From a bacterium (GTDB taxonomy: Bacteria > Patescibacteria > Dojkabacteria > JAKAPS01 > JAJZLI01), in NCBI GenBank assembly GCA_021805885.1, contig JAJZDR010000019.1, forward strand, positions 1-5,913: a stretch of 5,913 nucleotides of DNA, in the 5' to 3' direction. Under the pieces are notes generated by a model. The model had not been told where the DNA came from. It saw nothing but the letters and a program-made list of their open reading frames with translations, and did no database searches. Position numbers and translations under genes: made by a program. This document shows, piece by piece, positions 1-5,913 of the stretch. Position 1 is the first letter of the stretch. The number at the start of each line of letters is the position of its first letter.

Positions 1-23
1 GGGATGAGATTTTGGTTTTCTAG
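1..23 (+). CDS. Possible 3' end of an upstream gene (partial, uncertain)
   Basis: Reading from position 3, the codons give D-E-I-L-V-F followed by a TAG stop at 21-23. That stop overlaps the Shine-Dalgarno of the transporter gene, as is common when genes sit tightly in an operon. Six codons are far too few to show homology or coding bias, so this is only a placement argument. If real, the upstream gene would be co-transcribed with the transporter; an adaptor (MacA/HlyD-like) protein would be a reasonable guess from family context, but nothing visible supports it. Confidence 0.2.
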
Positions 24-28
24 GAGGT
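22..28 (+). promoter_or_regulatory. Strong Shine-Dalgarno for the ABC transporter
   Basis: AGGAGGT lies 8 nt upstream of the ATG at 37. This near-perfect anti-SD match decides the start. An earlier in-frame ATG at 4 would add eleven residues that do not resemble the beginning of an ABC ATPase and has no ribosome binding site within the window. It also shows that the organism uses classical SD initiation for at least some genes, in contrast to ackA and xfp downstream. Confidence 0.85.
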
Positions 29-36
29 CTATAACT

Positions 37-2583
37 ATGGAATACGGTATACAAGTTAAAAATATATCAAAAGCTTTTAATGTTTCAAAACAAGAAATTT
101 TTGTACTAAAAAATATAAATTTTGAGCTTAAAAAAGGTGAGTTTGCAATTATATTTGGTCCATCAGGATCAGGAAAATCCACATTACTTCATACGCTTTT
201 GGGATTGGAACCACCAACTTCAGGAGAGATTATGTTCTTAGGACAAGATCTATATAAATTTGAGTCAGAAGATAAAATATCAGAGTTTAGAAAAATGAAT
301 ATAGGGATGGTTTACCAGCAAACGAATTGGATACAATCATTAACAGTGTTAGAAAATGTTATATTTCCATTACTTCTTCTTGGTATTGATAAACAAGAGG
401 CATATGAAAGAGGAATTGAAGTATTAAAAGATGTTCATATGGAAGGATGGGTAAATTATAAACCTACAGAATTGTCTTCTGGTCAACAACAAAAAATAGC
501 TTTAGCAAGAGCAATAATTACTGATCCAGAAGTTATTATTGCAGATGAACCTACGGGTAACCTTGATTTTAAAGCAGGAGAGGAACTTATGGAGTTTTTA
601 ACGGTATTAAATAAAAAAGGTAAAATGATTATTATGGTTACTCATGATATGGAATATGTTAAATATGCAGGTGTGTCTATACATATGTTCGACGGGAAGA
701 TGATTGGAATGACAAGAGGTATGCATCAGATGAAAAGTATTGAATCTAAAAAAGGTTTTGTTGATATAGAAAGTGATGATAATGAAAAAACAACACATGA
801 TGAAACATTTAGTATCTCAAGTTTAAAAAAAGTTACTGATGTTAAGGAGAATGAATATGAATTTCCGCCTGTGAAGATTTTTATATCTTTCATAACATTT
901 ATTATTAAGATACTAGTGATACCAATAAATTTTGTGATCACCTTCATTAATATATTGTTAAATTTTACAAAAGTACAGTTTAGATTTAAATATATAAAGG
1001 TGGACATAAATAAATTTATTTATATAAGTTCTCAGACAGTGCTTTCCTTATGTTTACTCTTTATATATATTGCTGGATTAGGATTTAAAAAAATATTATC
1101 ATTAAAGTTTTTTCCAAAATTTCTTTCTATTCCTCTGTATAATTTATTATCAAAGATTTATAAAAAAACTATAAGTATTTTTGATAGTAATAAAGATGGG
1201 AAAATAAGTAAAATTTCACTAATATCCCTATCAATGAGCAATTTAAAGGCAAAAAAAACAAGAACCTATGTAACCATTGGTGGAATGGTTGTAGGGATTG
1301 GAGCAATAGTATTTTTTGTCTCCATTGGTTATGGACTTCAAAGACTTGTTATCTCTAGAGTTGCAAAATTAAATCAATTAAAGCAAGCAAATATAACACC
1401 TCAAATAGGAAGTAAAGAAGAAATTAATACTAAATCCATGTATAACTTTAAGGCCATACCAGAAGTCACAAAAGTACTTCCTATAATATCTGTAGTTGGT
1501 GGAGTTAATTATAAAGGATCAATCTCAAATATGGCAGTTTATGGTGTTACAAGCGACTATTTTAGCGCGGCAAATATTGTCCCTTTAAGTGGAAGATTTT
1601 TTATAAATAATCAAACAGTAATAAATATTCCTCCACAGATTGTGAGTACAACATCATCTTCTGTATCGAACACAAACACACAGACTGCTCCAATAACTAG
1701 CAATAAATCAACGCTTCCATTTATTAACATACCATCGCTTAGAGCTACCATACAGGGACAAAAGATTTCTAAAGTAATAGTCCCTAAAAGTCTTTCCAAG
1801 AATATAGTCGTAAACCAGGCAATGCTTAGAGTTTTGAGTATCAATAATGCCAAACTTGCTATAGGGAAACAAATAGAAGCTTATTTTATTGCTACTCCCA
1901 ATCTTTTAAACAATGCCAATCAAAAACTTGAATCTATGCCAACCTTTTACACAATTGTGGGAGTAATTTCAGGTAACACTACCCCTCAAATTTATATTCC
2001 ATTTATTAATCTTCGCTCTATGGGTATAACCAATTATTCTGAAGCAATTGTAGAAGTTAATAATACTAGTGCATTAGCTAAAGTTAGAAAACAAATTGCA
2101 TCTATGGGCTTTGTTACTAGTTCTGTCGCGGATACCGTAGCTTCGATTAATGGTATTTTCAAGACTGTGCAAATTGTTCTTGCATTTTTTGGATTTATTG
2201 CTCTTATAGTGGCATCACTTGGTATGTTCAATACTTTAACCATCTCGCTTCTTGAAAGAACTAGAGAGGTGGGCCTAATGAAGGCTATGGGAATTCAATC
2301 TGCAGATATTAAAAATTTATTCCTTCTTGAATCAATGATTATTGCAATGTTTGGAGGAATATTAGGTCTTCTAGCTGGATTTGTTGCTGGAAAGCTTTTA
2401 GGATTAATTCTCTCGATTATTACTATTACTAGAGGGCAAGGTTTTATAGATGTATCATATATTCCAATTGCTTTTATACTCTTTATAGTAATAATATCTG
2501 TTATTGTTGGTCTTATTACTGGCATCTATCCAGCTAGAAGAGCCACGAAAATCTCGGCATTAAATGCTCTAAGATATGAATAG
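37..2583 (+). CDS. Fused ABC exporter: ATPase plus MacB/FtsX-type permease with extended linker
   Basis: This is an 848-residue single-chain half-transporter of the MacB/LolCDE (type VII) superfamily, expected to work as a homodimer in the cytoplasmic membrane. The N-terminal ATPase (about 1-230) has Walker A G41-T49 (GPSGSGKST), a Q-loop in VYQQ, a variant signature LSSGQ at 146-150, Walker B ending in D170-E171, and the switch His203. A long linker (about 230-405) holds hydrophobic stretches near 279-310 and 328-350 and an EF-hand-like loop at 383-394. The permease follows: TM1 about 411-434, an extracytoplasmic domain about 435-705 with a Ser/Thr/Asn-rich insert at 537-559, TM2 about 711-738, the family motif ERTREVG at 740-746, TM3 about 761-785, and TM4 about 809-831 followed by YPARRA. 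E. coli MacB is about 650 residues; most of the excess here is the linker. No MacA- or TolC-like partner is visible. The substrate is unknown: peptide or lipid export, or mechanotransmission as in FtsEX, are all possible. The family call is secure, the role is not. Confidence 0.93.
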   Translation: MEYGIQVKNISKAFNVSKQEIFVLKNINFELKKGEFAIIFGPSGSGKSTLLHTLLGLEPPTSGEIMFLGQDLYKFESEDKISEFRKMNIGMVYQQTNWIQSLTVLENVIFPLLLLGIDKQEAYERGIEVLKDVHMEGWVNYKPTELSSGQQQKIALARAIITDPEVIIADEPTGNLDFKAGEELMEFLTVLNKKGKMIIMVTHDMEYVKYAGVSIHMFDGKMIGMTRGMHQMKSIESKKGFVDIESDDNEKTTHDETFSISSLKKVTDVKENEYEFPPVKIFISFITFIIKILVIPINFVITFINILLNFTKVQFRFKYIKVDINKFIYISSQTVLSLCLLFIYIAGLGFKKILSLKFFPKFLSIPLYNLLSKIYKKTISIFDSNKDGKISKISLISLSMSNLKAKKTRTYVTIGGMVVGIGAIVFFVSIGYGLQRLVISRVAKLNQLKQANITPQIGSKEEINTKSMYNFKAIPEVTKVLPIISVVGGVNYKGSISNMAVYGVTSDYFSAANIVPLSGRFFINNQTVINIPPQIVSTTSSSVSNTNTQTAPITSNKSTLPFINIPSLRATIQGQKISKVIVPKSLSKNIVVNQAMLRVLSINNAKLAIGKQIEAYFIATPNLLNNANQKLESMPTFYTIVGVISGNTTPQIYIPFINLRSMGITNYSEAIVEVNNTSALAKVRKQIASMGFVTSSVADTVASINGIFKTVQIVLAFFGFIALIVASLGMFNTLTISLLERTREVGLMKAMGIQSADIKNLFLLESMIIAMFGGILGLLAGFVAGKLLGLILSIITITRGQGFIDVSYIPIAFILFIVIISVIVGLITGIYPARRATKISALNALRYE
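1183..1218 (+). other. EF-hand-like loop encoded in the transporter linker
   Basis: Residues 383-394 read DSNKDGKISKIS. The Asp1-Asn3-Asp5-Gly6-Ile8-Ser9 pattern matches the first nine positions of a calcium-binding EF-hand or dockerin loop. Position 12, normally Glu or Asp, is Ser, so if the loop binds metal it may do so weakly. It lies about 17 residues before TM1 of the permease. Metal binding is inferred from pattern only. Confidence 0.4.
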
Positions 2584-2626
2584 AATCTTTCTAAATAGTT
2601 GTTGTGAAAATTATGTTTTCCTAAAT

Positions 2627-2654
2627 TTGTTTTTTATAAAAAATTTGCTAATAT
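2627..2654 (+). promoter_or_regulatory. Candidate extended -10 promoter for ackA-xfp
   Basis: A -10-like TAATAT at 2649-2654 (4 of 6 consensus positions) is preceded directly by TGC, the extended -10 arrangement. A weak -35-like TTGTTT at 2627-2632 stands 16 nt upstream. A start site 6-7 nt after the -10 would fall at about 2660-2661, on or beside the ackA ATG, which predicts a leaderless mRNA. No Shine-Dalgarno lies between the -10 and the ATG. AT-rich intergenic DNA produces such boxes by chance, so confidence is moderate. Confidence 0.4.
2630..2643. repeat. 14-nt perfect A/T palindrome in the ackA upstream gap
   Basis: TTTTTTATAAAAAA is its own reverse complement. It starts within the proposed -35 box and continues into the -35/-10 spacer, and it is bordered by AAATTT at 2623-2628 and overlapped by another AAATTT at 2641-2646. 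It could be an operator half-site pair, a curved A-tract element, or chance in AT-rich DNA. It contains no G or C pairs, so it is a poor terminator stem. Confidence 0.3.
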
Positions 2655-2659
2655 AAAAT

Positions 2660-3817
2660 ATGAAAAGTAAAAGATATTTGCTTGTGCTTAATGTTGGTTC
2701 CTCAAGTATCAAATTTACAATTTTTGACAAAGAAGAAAAATTTTTAGATGGATTAATTAGTGATATAGGAAGTAGAAATCCAAAATTTGTAGTAAATAAC
2801 AAATTTCAAAACATCAAAATTAGAAACCATAATGAAGCATCTAAATTCTTAATTTTATACCTTAAAAAAGTATCTATCAACACATTTATTTATGCTGTTG
2901 GATACAGAATAGTGCATGGTGGACTCAAATATCATAAAACAACAGTTATAAATGACAAGGTAATTAATGATCTAGAAAAACTTATTCCCTTCGACCCAGT
3001 TCATCTTCCCACGGAGATACAACTTGTAAAAACATTTAGAAACACATTTAAAGATTCTAAACATATTGCATGTTTTGATACATCATTCTTTCATGATTTA
3101 CCTAACGTGGCGAAGCTAATACCTATACCAAGAAAATATGAGCGAAAAGGAATACGCAAATATGGGTTTCATGGAATATCATATAAGTATCTAATGGAAG
3201 AACTTAAATCCAAAATTGGAAAGGAAGCCATGAAACGTATTGTAATTGCTCATCTTGGTAGCGGAGCAAGTCTGGCAAGTATCCTAAATGGAGCTCCAAT
3301 AGATACTACAATGTCACTTACCCCAGCATCAGGAATACCTATGAGTACTAGATCCGGAGATATAGATCCTGGATTGTGTTTATATTTATTAAAAACAGAA
3401 AATATGAGTGTACATGAATTTAATACTTTAGTAAATTTTAAATCAGGATTATTAGGAGTATCTGATAACAGCTTTGATATGAAAAAACTACTAGAAAATG
3501 AGACAAAGGATAAAAAATCAAAAGAAGCAGTAGACCTATTTTGTTATCATTCTAGAAAAGCCATAGGAGCTATGGCGACAACAATAGGGGGTATAGATAT
3601 CTTAGTATTCAGCGGTGGTATAGGAGAAAAATCAGCAAAGATTCGTGAAAGAATCTGTGATGGATTGGAATTTTTGGGAATAGATATTGACAAAGAATTG
3701 AATGGTGCCAATAATGAAATAATATCATCACAAAAAAGCAGTGTTGCAGTTTTTGTAATACATACTGATGAATCATTAGTTATAGCAAAAGAAATATCAA
3801 ATATATATGATAAATAA
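2660..3817 (+). CDS. ackA: Acetate kinase, divergent phosphoketolase-associated type
   Basis: This cytoplasmic kinase of the ASKHA fold interconverts acetyl phosphate + ADP and acetate + ATP; beside xfp it should run toward ATP. The 385 residues are near the usual 400. Visible motifs are NVGSSSIKF (11-19), YRIVHGG with Arg83, DPVHLP with His115, FDTSFFH with the catalytic-type Asp140, GFHGIS with His171, HLGSGAS (198-204), TRSGDIDPG with Arg231, SGGIGEKS (318-325), and HTDES with Glu371. Against the Methanosarcina thermophila enzyme as I recall it, Arg91, His123, Asp148, His180, Arg241 and Glu384 are all matched. Ser201 replaces the usual Asn of HLGNGAS, and Tyr175 replaces the His of GFHGTSH. 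The start is forced: an in-frame TAA at 2654-2656 lies just upstream and the conserved motif begins at residue 11. There is no Shine-Dalgarno. The 3' end overlaps xfp by 11 nt. A propionate or butyrate kinase is a less likely alternative given the neighbour. Confidence 0.95.
   Translation: MKSKRYLLVLNVGSSSIKFTIFDKEEKFLDGLISDIGSRNPKFVVNNKFQNIKIRNHNEASKFLILYLKKVSINTFIYAVGYRIVHGGLKYHKTTVINDKVINDLEKLIPFDPVHLPTEIQLVKTFRNTFKDSKHIACFDTSFFHDLPNVAKLIPIPRKYERKGIRKYGFHGISYKYLMEELKSKIGKEAMKRIVIAHLGSGASLASILNGAPIDTTMSLTPASGIPMSTRSGDIDPGLCLYLLKTENMSVHEFNTLVNFKSGLLGVSDNSFDMKKLLENETKDKKSKEAVDLFCYHSRKAIGAMATTIGGIDILVFSGGIGEKSAKIRERICDGLEFLGIDIDKELNGANNEIISSQKSSVAVFVIHTDESLVIAKEISNIYDK
3807..3817 (+). other. 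11-nt start/stop overlap of ackA and xfp
   Basis: The xfp ATG (3807-3809) lies inside the ackA 3' end, whose TAA is at 3815-3817; the shared sequence is ATGATAAATAA. The preceding 20 nt are A/T-rich with no Shine-Dalgarno. Ribosomes finishing ackA could back up and re-initiate at the xfp ATG, which would keep the two enzymes in proportion. The xfp start is otherwise forced, because its frame has a TAG at 3783-3785 and no other ATG before the conserved N-terminal motifs. Confidence 0.75.
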
Positions 3818-5913
3818 ACCATTAGATAAGGAAATACTAAAAAAAATAGATGCATATTGGAGAGCAGCAAATTATCTTGCTGTTGGACAACTATACCTTT
3901 GTGATAACCCTTTACTCTTAAAACCTCTAGAGATATCACATATAAAAAAGATACTACTTGGACATTGGGGGACAACACCTGGACAAAATTTTATTTATGT
4001 TCATTTAAATAGAATAATTAAAAAATATGATCTCAACATGATTTATATTTCAGGACCAGGACATGGAGCTCCAGCAATTGTAAGCAATGTCTACCTTGAA
4101 GGTACATATACAGAATTTTACCCTGAAATTACCCAAGACATTGTTGGCCTAAGAAAATTATTTAAACAGTTTTCTTTTCCAGGAGGTATTTCTAGTCATG
4201 TGTCTACTCATGTTCCAGGATCAATACATGAAGGAGGAGAACTTGGTTATTCTCTGTCTCATGCGTTTGGAGCTGTCTTTGATAATCCTGATCTTATAGC
4301 TGCGTGTATTGTAGGTGATGGAGAAGCAGAAACTGGTCCACTTGCAACATCATGGCATTCAAACAAGTTTCTTAACCCTGTTACTGATGGAGTAGTATTG
4401 CCCATCCTACATTTGAATGGATATAAAATTTCAAATCCGACAATTCTTGCAAGAATCTCCCATAAAGAATTAGAGCAATTGTTTTTTGGGTATGGTTGGA
4501 AACCGTACTTTGTTGAAGGAGATAATCCTGCAAAAATGCATCAGAAAATGGCTCACACAATGGATAAAGTAATAAAAAATATACAAAAGATTCAGCATAA
4601 TGCAAGAAAAAATGGTAACAGAGAAAGACCAATATGGCCAATGATTATTCTTAATTCTCCTAAAGGATGGACAGGACCAAAGTATGTTGATAAGCTACAA
4701 GTTGAAGGTACTTTTAGGTCACACCAAATACCAATACCTATAACAGAAAATACGCCAGAAAGTCACTTAAAACTATTAGAAGAATGGTTGTTAAGCTACA
4801 AACCACATGAGCTGTTTGACAAAAATGGAAAGCTAAAACCTGAACTTTTAAATCTTGCTCCAAAAGGAGATAAAAGAATGGGATCAAACCCTAATGCAAA
4901 CGGAGGAAGACTACTGAGAGAACTTAATATTCCAAATTTCCATAATTACGCATTAGAAGTTACTTCTCCAACGTTGACTAAAAACAGTAACATGAAAGCG
5001 TTAGCTCCGTTTTTAAGAGATGTGATTAAGCTAAATACAAAACAGCGCAACTTTAGAATATTTAGCCCTGATGAAACTATATCCAACAATCTTGGAGCAA
5101 TATTTGAAGCAACAAAGAGGCAATGGAATGCTAAAATAAAAAACAATGACGAATTTTTGTCCAAAGACGGAATGGTCTTTGATTCAGTGTTATCTGAACA
5201 CTTGAATGAAGGGTGGCTTGAAGGTTACTTACTTACAGGACGTCATGGAATGCTTCATAGCTATGAAGCATTTATCCGCATAATTGATTCAATGTTTACT
5301 CAATACTCAAAATGGGTAAAATTAAGCCTAGAAATACCCTGGAGAGAAAAAACAGCTTCACTGAACATTCTATTAACCTCTCACGTCTGGAGACAGGATC
5401 ACAACGGATTTACTCATCAGGATCCAGGATTCATTGACCATATGATAAATAAAAAATCTAATATAGTGCGAATTTATTTACCACCAGATGCAAACACACT
5501 CCTGTCTGTAATTGATCATTGTTTAAGAAGCAAAAATTATGTTAATTTAATAATTTGTGGAAAACATGATGATTCACTTCAATACTTTAGCATGGAAAAA
5601 GCAGTAGAACACTGTAGCAAAGGTATTGGCATTTTAAACTTTGCAAGTAACTGCTTAAACAGTGAACCTGATGTTGTAATGGCTTGTGCAGGAGATGTGC
5701 CAACAATGGAAGTTGTAGCTGCTACATCGATACTACGTAAAAACCTTCCGCAGCTTAAAATTAGAGTCGTCAATGTTGTAGACCTTATGAAACTGGAACC
5801 AGCTACTGAAGGACCTCATGGGCTCAATGATGATGAATTTGACAAGATATTCACCAAAGATAAACCTATTATTTTTGCTTTTCATGGATATCCATGGTTA
5901 ATACACCTTTTAC
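3807..5913 (+). CDS. xfp: Xylulose 5-phosphate/fructose 6-phosphate phosphoketolase (3' truncated by window)
   Basis: This thiamine-diphosphate enzyme cleaves xylulose 5-phosphate with phosphate to acetyl phosphate and glyceraldehyde 3-phosphate; many members also use fructose 6-phosphate. The window shows 702 codons, and roughly 85-100 more are expected past the edge, from a usual length near 790-825. Motifs in order are GHWGTTPG (His53), GPGHGAPA (His86), GGISSH (His131), [10 protein letters not shown] (139-148), the ThDP/Mg motif GDGEAETG (170-177) ending at Asn204, SHQIP (His306), SPDET (420-424), LSEHLNEGW with the cofactor-activating Glu464, TGRHG (477-481) with Tyr486, and [12 protein letters not shown] (530-541; His532, His537). 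The last visible residues, around HGYPWLIH, belong to the C-terminal transketolase-like domain. Against the Bifidobacterium enzyme as I remember it, the catalytic His and Glu set is complete, but Asn428 stands where Arg442 is expected and GKHD (585-588) replaces the usual GKQP. Lacking a Shine-Dalgarno, it is probably translated by coupling to ackA, its partner in the pathway. Confidence 0.96.
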   Translation, partial: MINKPLDKEILKKIDAYWRAANYLAVGQLYLCDNPLLLKPLEISHIKKILLGHWGTTPGQNFIYVHLNRIIKKYDLNMIYISGPGHGAPAIVSNVYLEGTYTEFYPEITQDIVGLRKLFKQFSFPGGISSHVSTHVPGSIHEGGELGYSLSHAFGAVFDNPDLIAACIVGDGEAETGPLATSWHSNKFLNPVTDGVVLPILHLNGYKISNPTILARISHKELEQLFFGYGWKPYFVEGDNPAKMHQKMAHTMDKVIKNIQKIQHNARKNGNRERPIWPMIILNSPKGWTGPKYVDKLQVEGTFRSHQIPIPITENTPESHLKLLEEWLLSYKPHELFDKNGKLKPELLNLAPKGDKRMGSNPNANGGRLLRELNIPNFHNYALEVTSPTLTKNSNMKALAPFLRDVIKLNTKQRNFRIFSPDETISNNLGAIFEATKRQWNAKIKNNDEFLSKDGMVFDSVLSEHLNEGWLEGYLLTGRHGMLHSYEAFIRIIDSMFTQYSKWVKLSLEIPWREKTASLNILLTSHVWRQDHNGFTHQDPGFIDHMINKKSNIVRIYLPPDANTLLSVIDHCLRSKNYVNLIICGKHDDSLQYFSMEKAVEHCSKGIGILNFASNCLNSEPDVVMACAGDVPTMEVVAATSILRKNLPQLKIRVVNVVDLMKLEPATEGPHGLNDDEFDKIFTKDKPIIFAFHGYPWLIHLL

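Noticed and set aside
4..36. Upstream extension of the transporter to the ATG at position 4
   Set aside because: The strong AGGAGGT at 22-28 is correctly spaced for the ATG at 37, and the extra residues do not resemble an ABC ATPase N-terminus.
1611..1853. Minus-strand open frame of 80 codons inside the transporter
   Set aside because: It is hydrophobic by virtue of mirroring the permease sequence and has no ribosome binding site or known motif that I can see.
2606..2620. GAAAA-ttatg-TTTTC hairpin after the transporter gene, with a T-run downstream, as an intrinsic terminator
   Set aside because: The stem is only 5 bp with one G-C pair, and the T6 run starts about 10 nt after it; it is too weak to call.
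3547..3978. 143-codon open frame on the - strand across the ackA/xfp junction
   Set aside because: It is fully antisense to conserved motifs of two well-supported genes and its translation shows no recognisable domain; it is a shadow frame.
4229..4240. Internal GGAGGAGA sequence in xfp as a ribosome binding site
   Set aside because: It encodes the conserved His-Glu-Gly-Gly-Glu motif and no plausible start codon follows at the right spacing.
1..5913. Alternative genetic code (UGA as glycine, as in some CPR lineages)
   Set aside because: No in-frame TGA occurs in any of the three genes, conserved glycines use GGN codons, and TAG/TAA act as normal stops.
1..5913. tRNA, rRNA, CRISPR arrays, riboswitches or insertion sequences
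   Set aside because: Almost all of the window is coding, and the only confirmed gap (76 nt) is too short and AT-rich for any of these; no direct repeats or transposase motifs were seen.

Overview
This is an AT-rich stretch, by eye roughly one third G+C, with three genes all on the + strand and very little non-coding DNA. It holds a fused ABC transporter (ATPase plus MacB/FtsX-type permease), an acetate kinase (ackA), and a phosphoketolase (xfp) that runs off the 3' edge. The standard genetic code fits: the closed genes end in TAG and TAA, there is no in-frame TGA, and TGG encodes Trp. The compact layout, the single-chain ABC exporter with an unusually long linker, and the divergent AckA paired with Xfp suggest a Patescibacteria/CPR-type bacterium, perhaps Microgenomates. 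That placement is inference from gene style, not from a marker gene.

Layout. Positions 1-23 may carry the last codons of an upstream gene. A strong Shine-Dalgarno at 22-28 sets the start of the 848-residue ABC transporter at 37-2583. Its order is cytoplasmic ATPase, a linker of about 180 residues with two hydrophobic stretches and an EF-hand-like Asp/Asn loop, then a four-helix MacB/FtsX permease with a large extracytoplasmic domain. A 76-nt intergenic gap (2584-2659) holds a candidate extended -10 promoter so close to ackA that the mRNA would be nearly or fully leaderless. ackA (2660-3817) overlaps xfp (3807 to beyond 5913) by 11 nt, so the two are almost certainly co-transcribed and probably translationally coupled.

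How the genes work together. Xfp cleaves xylulose 5-phosphate (and, in many members, fructose 6-phosphate) with phosphate to give acetyl phosphate. AckA then transfers that phosphoryl group to ADP, yielding acetate and ATP. The pair is a two-enzyme ATP-yielding module that needs no phosphotransacetylase. The ABC transporter appears to be a separate unit of the export/mechanotransmission type; its substrate cannot be read from the sequence.

The points most worth a second look are the EF-hand-like loop and extended linker of the transporter, the putatively leaderless ackA, substitutions around the phosphate pocket of Xfp, and substitutions at usually conserved active-site positions of AckA. I see no RNA gene, mobile element, CRISPR array or wholly new system here.
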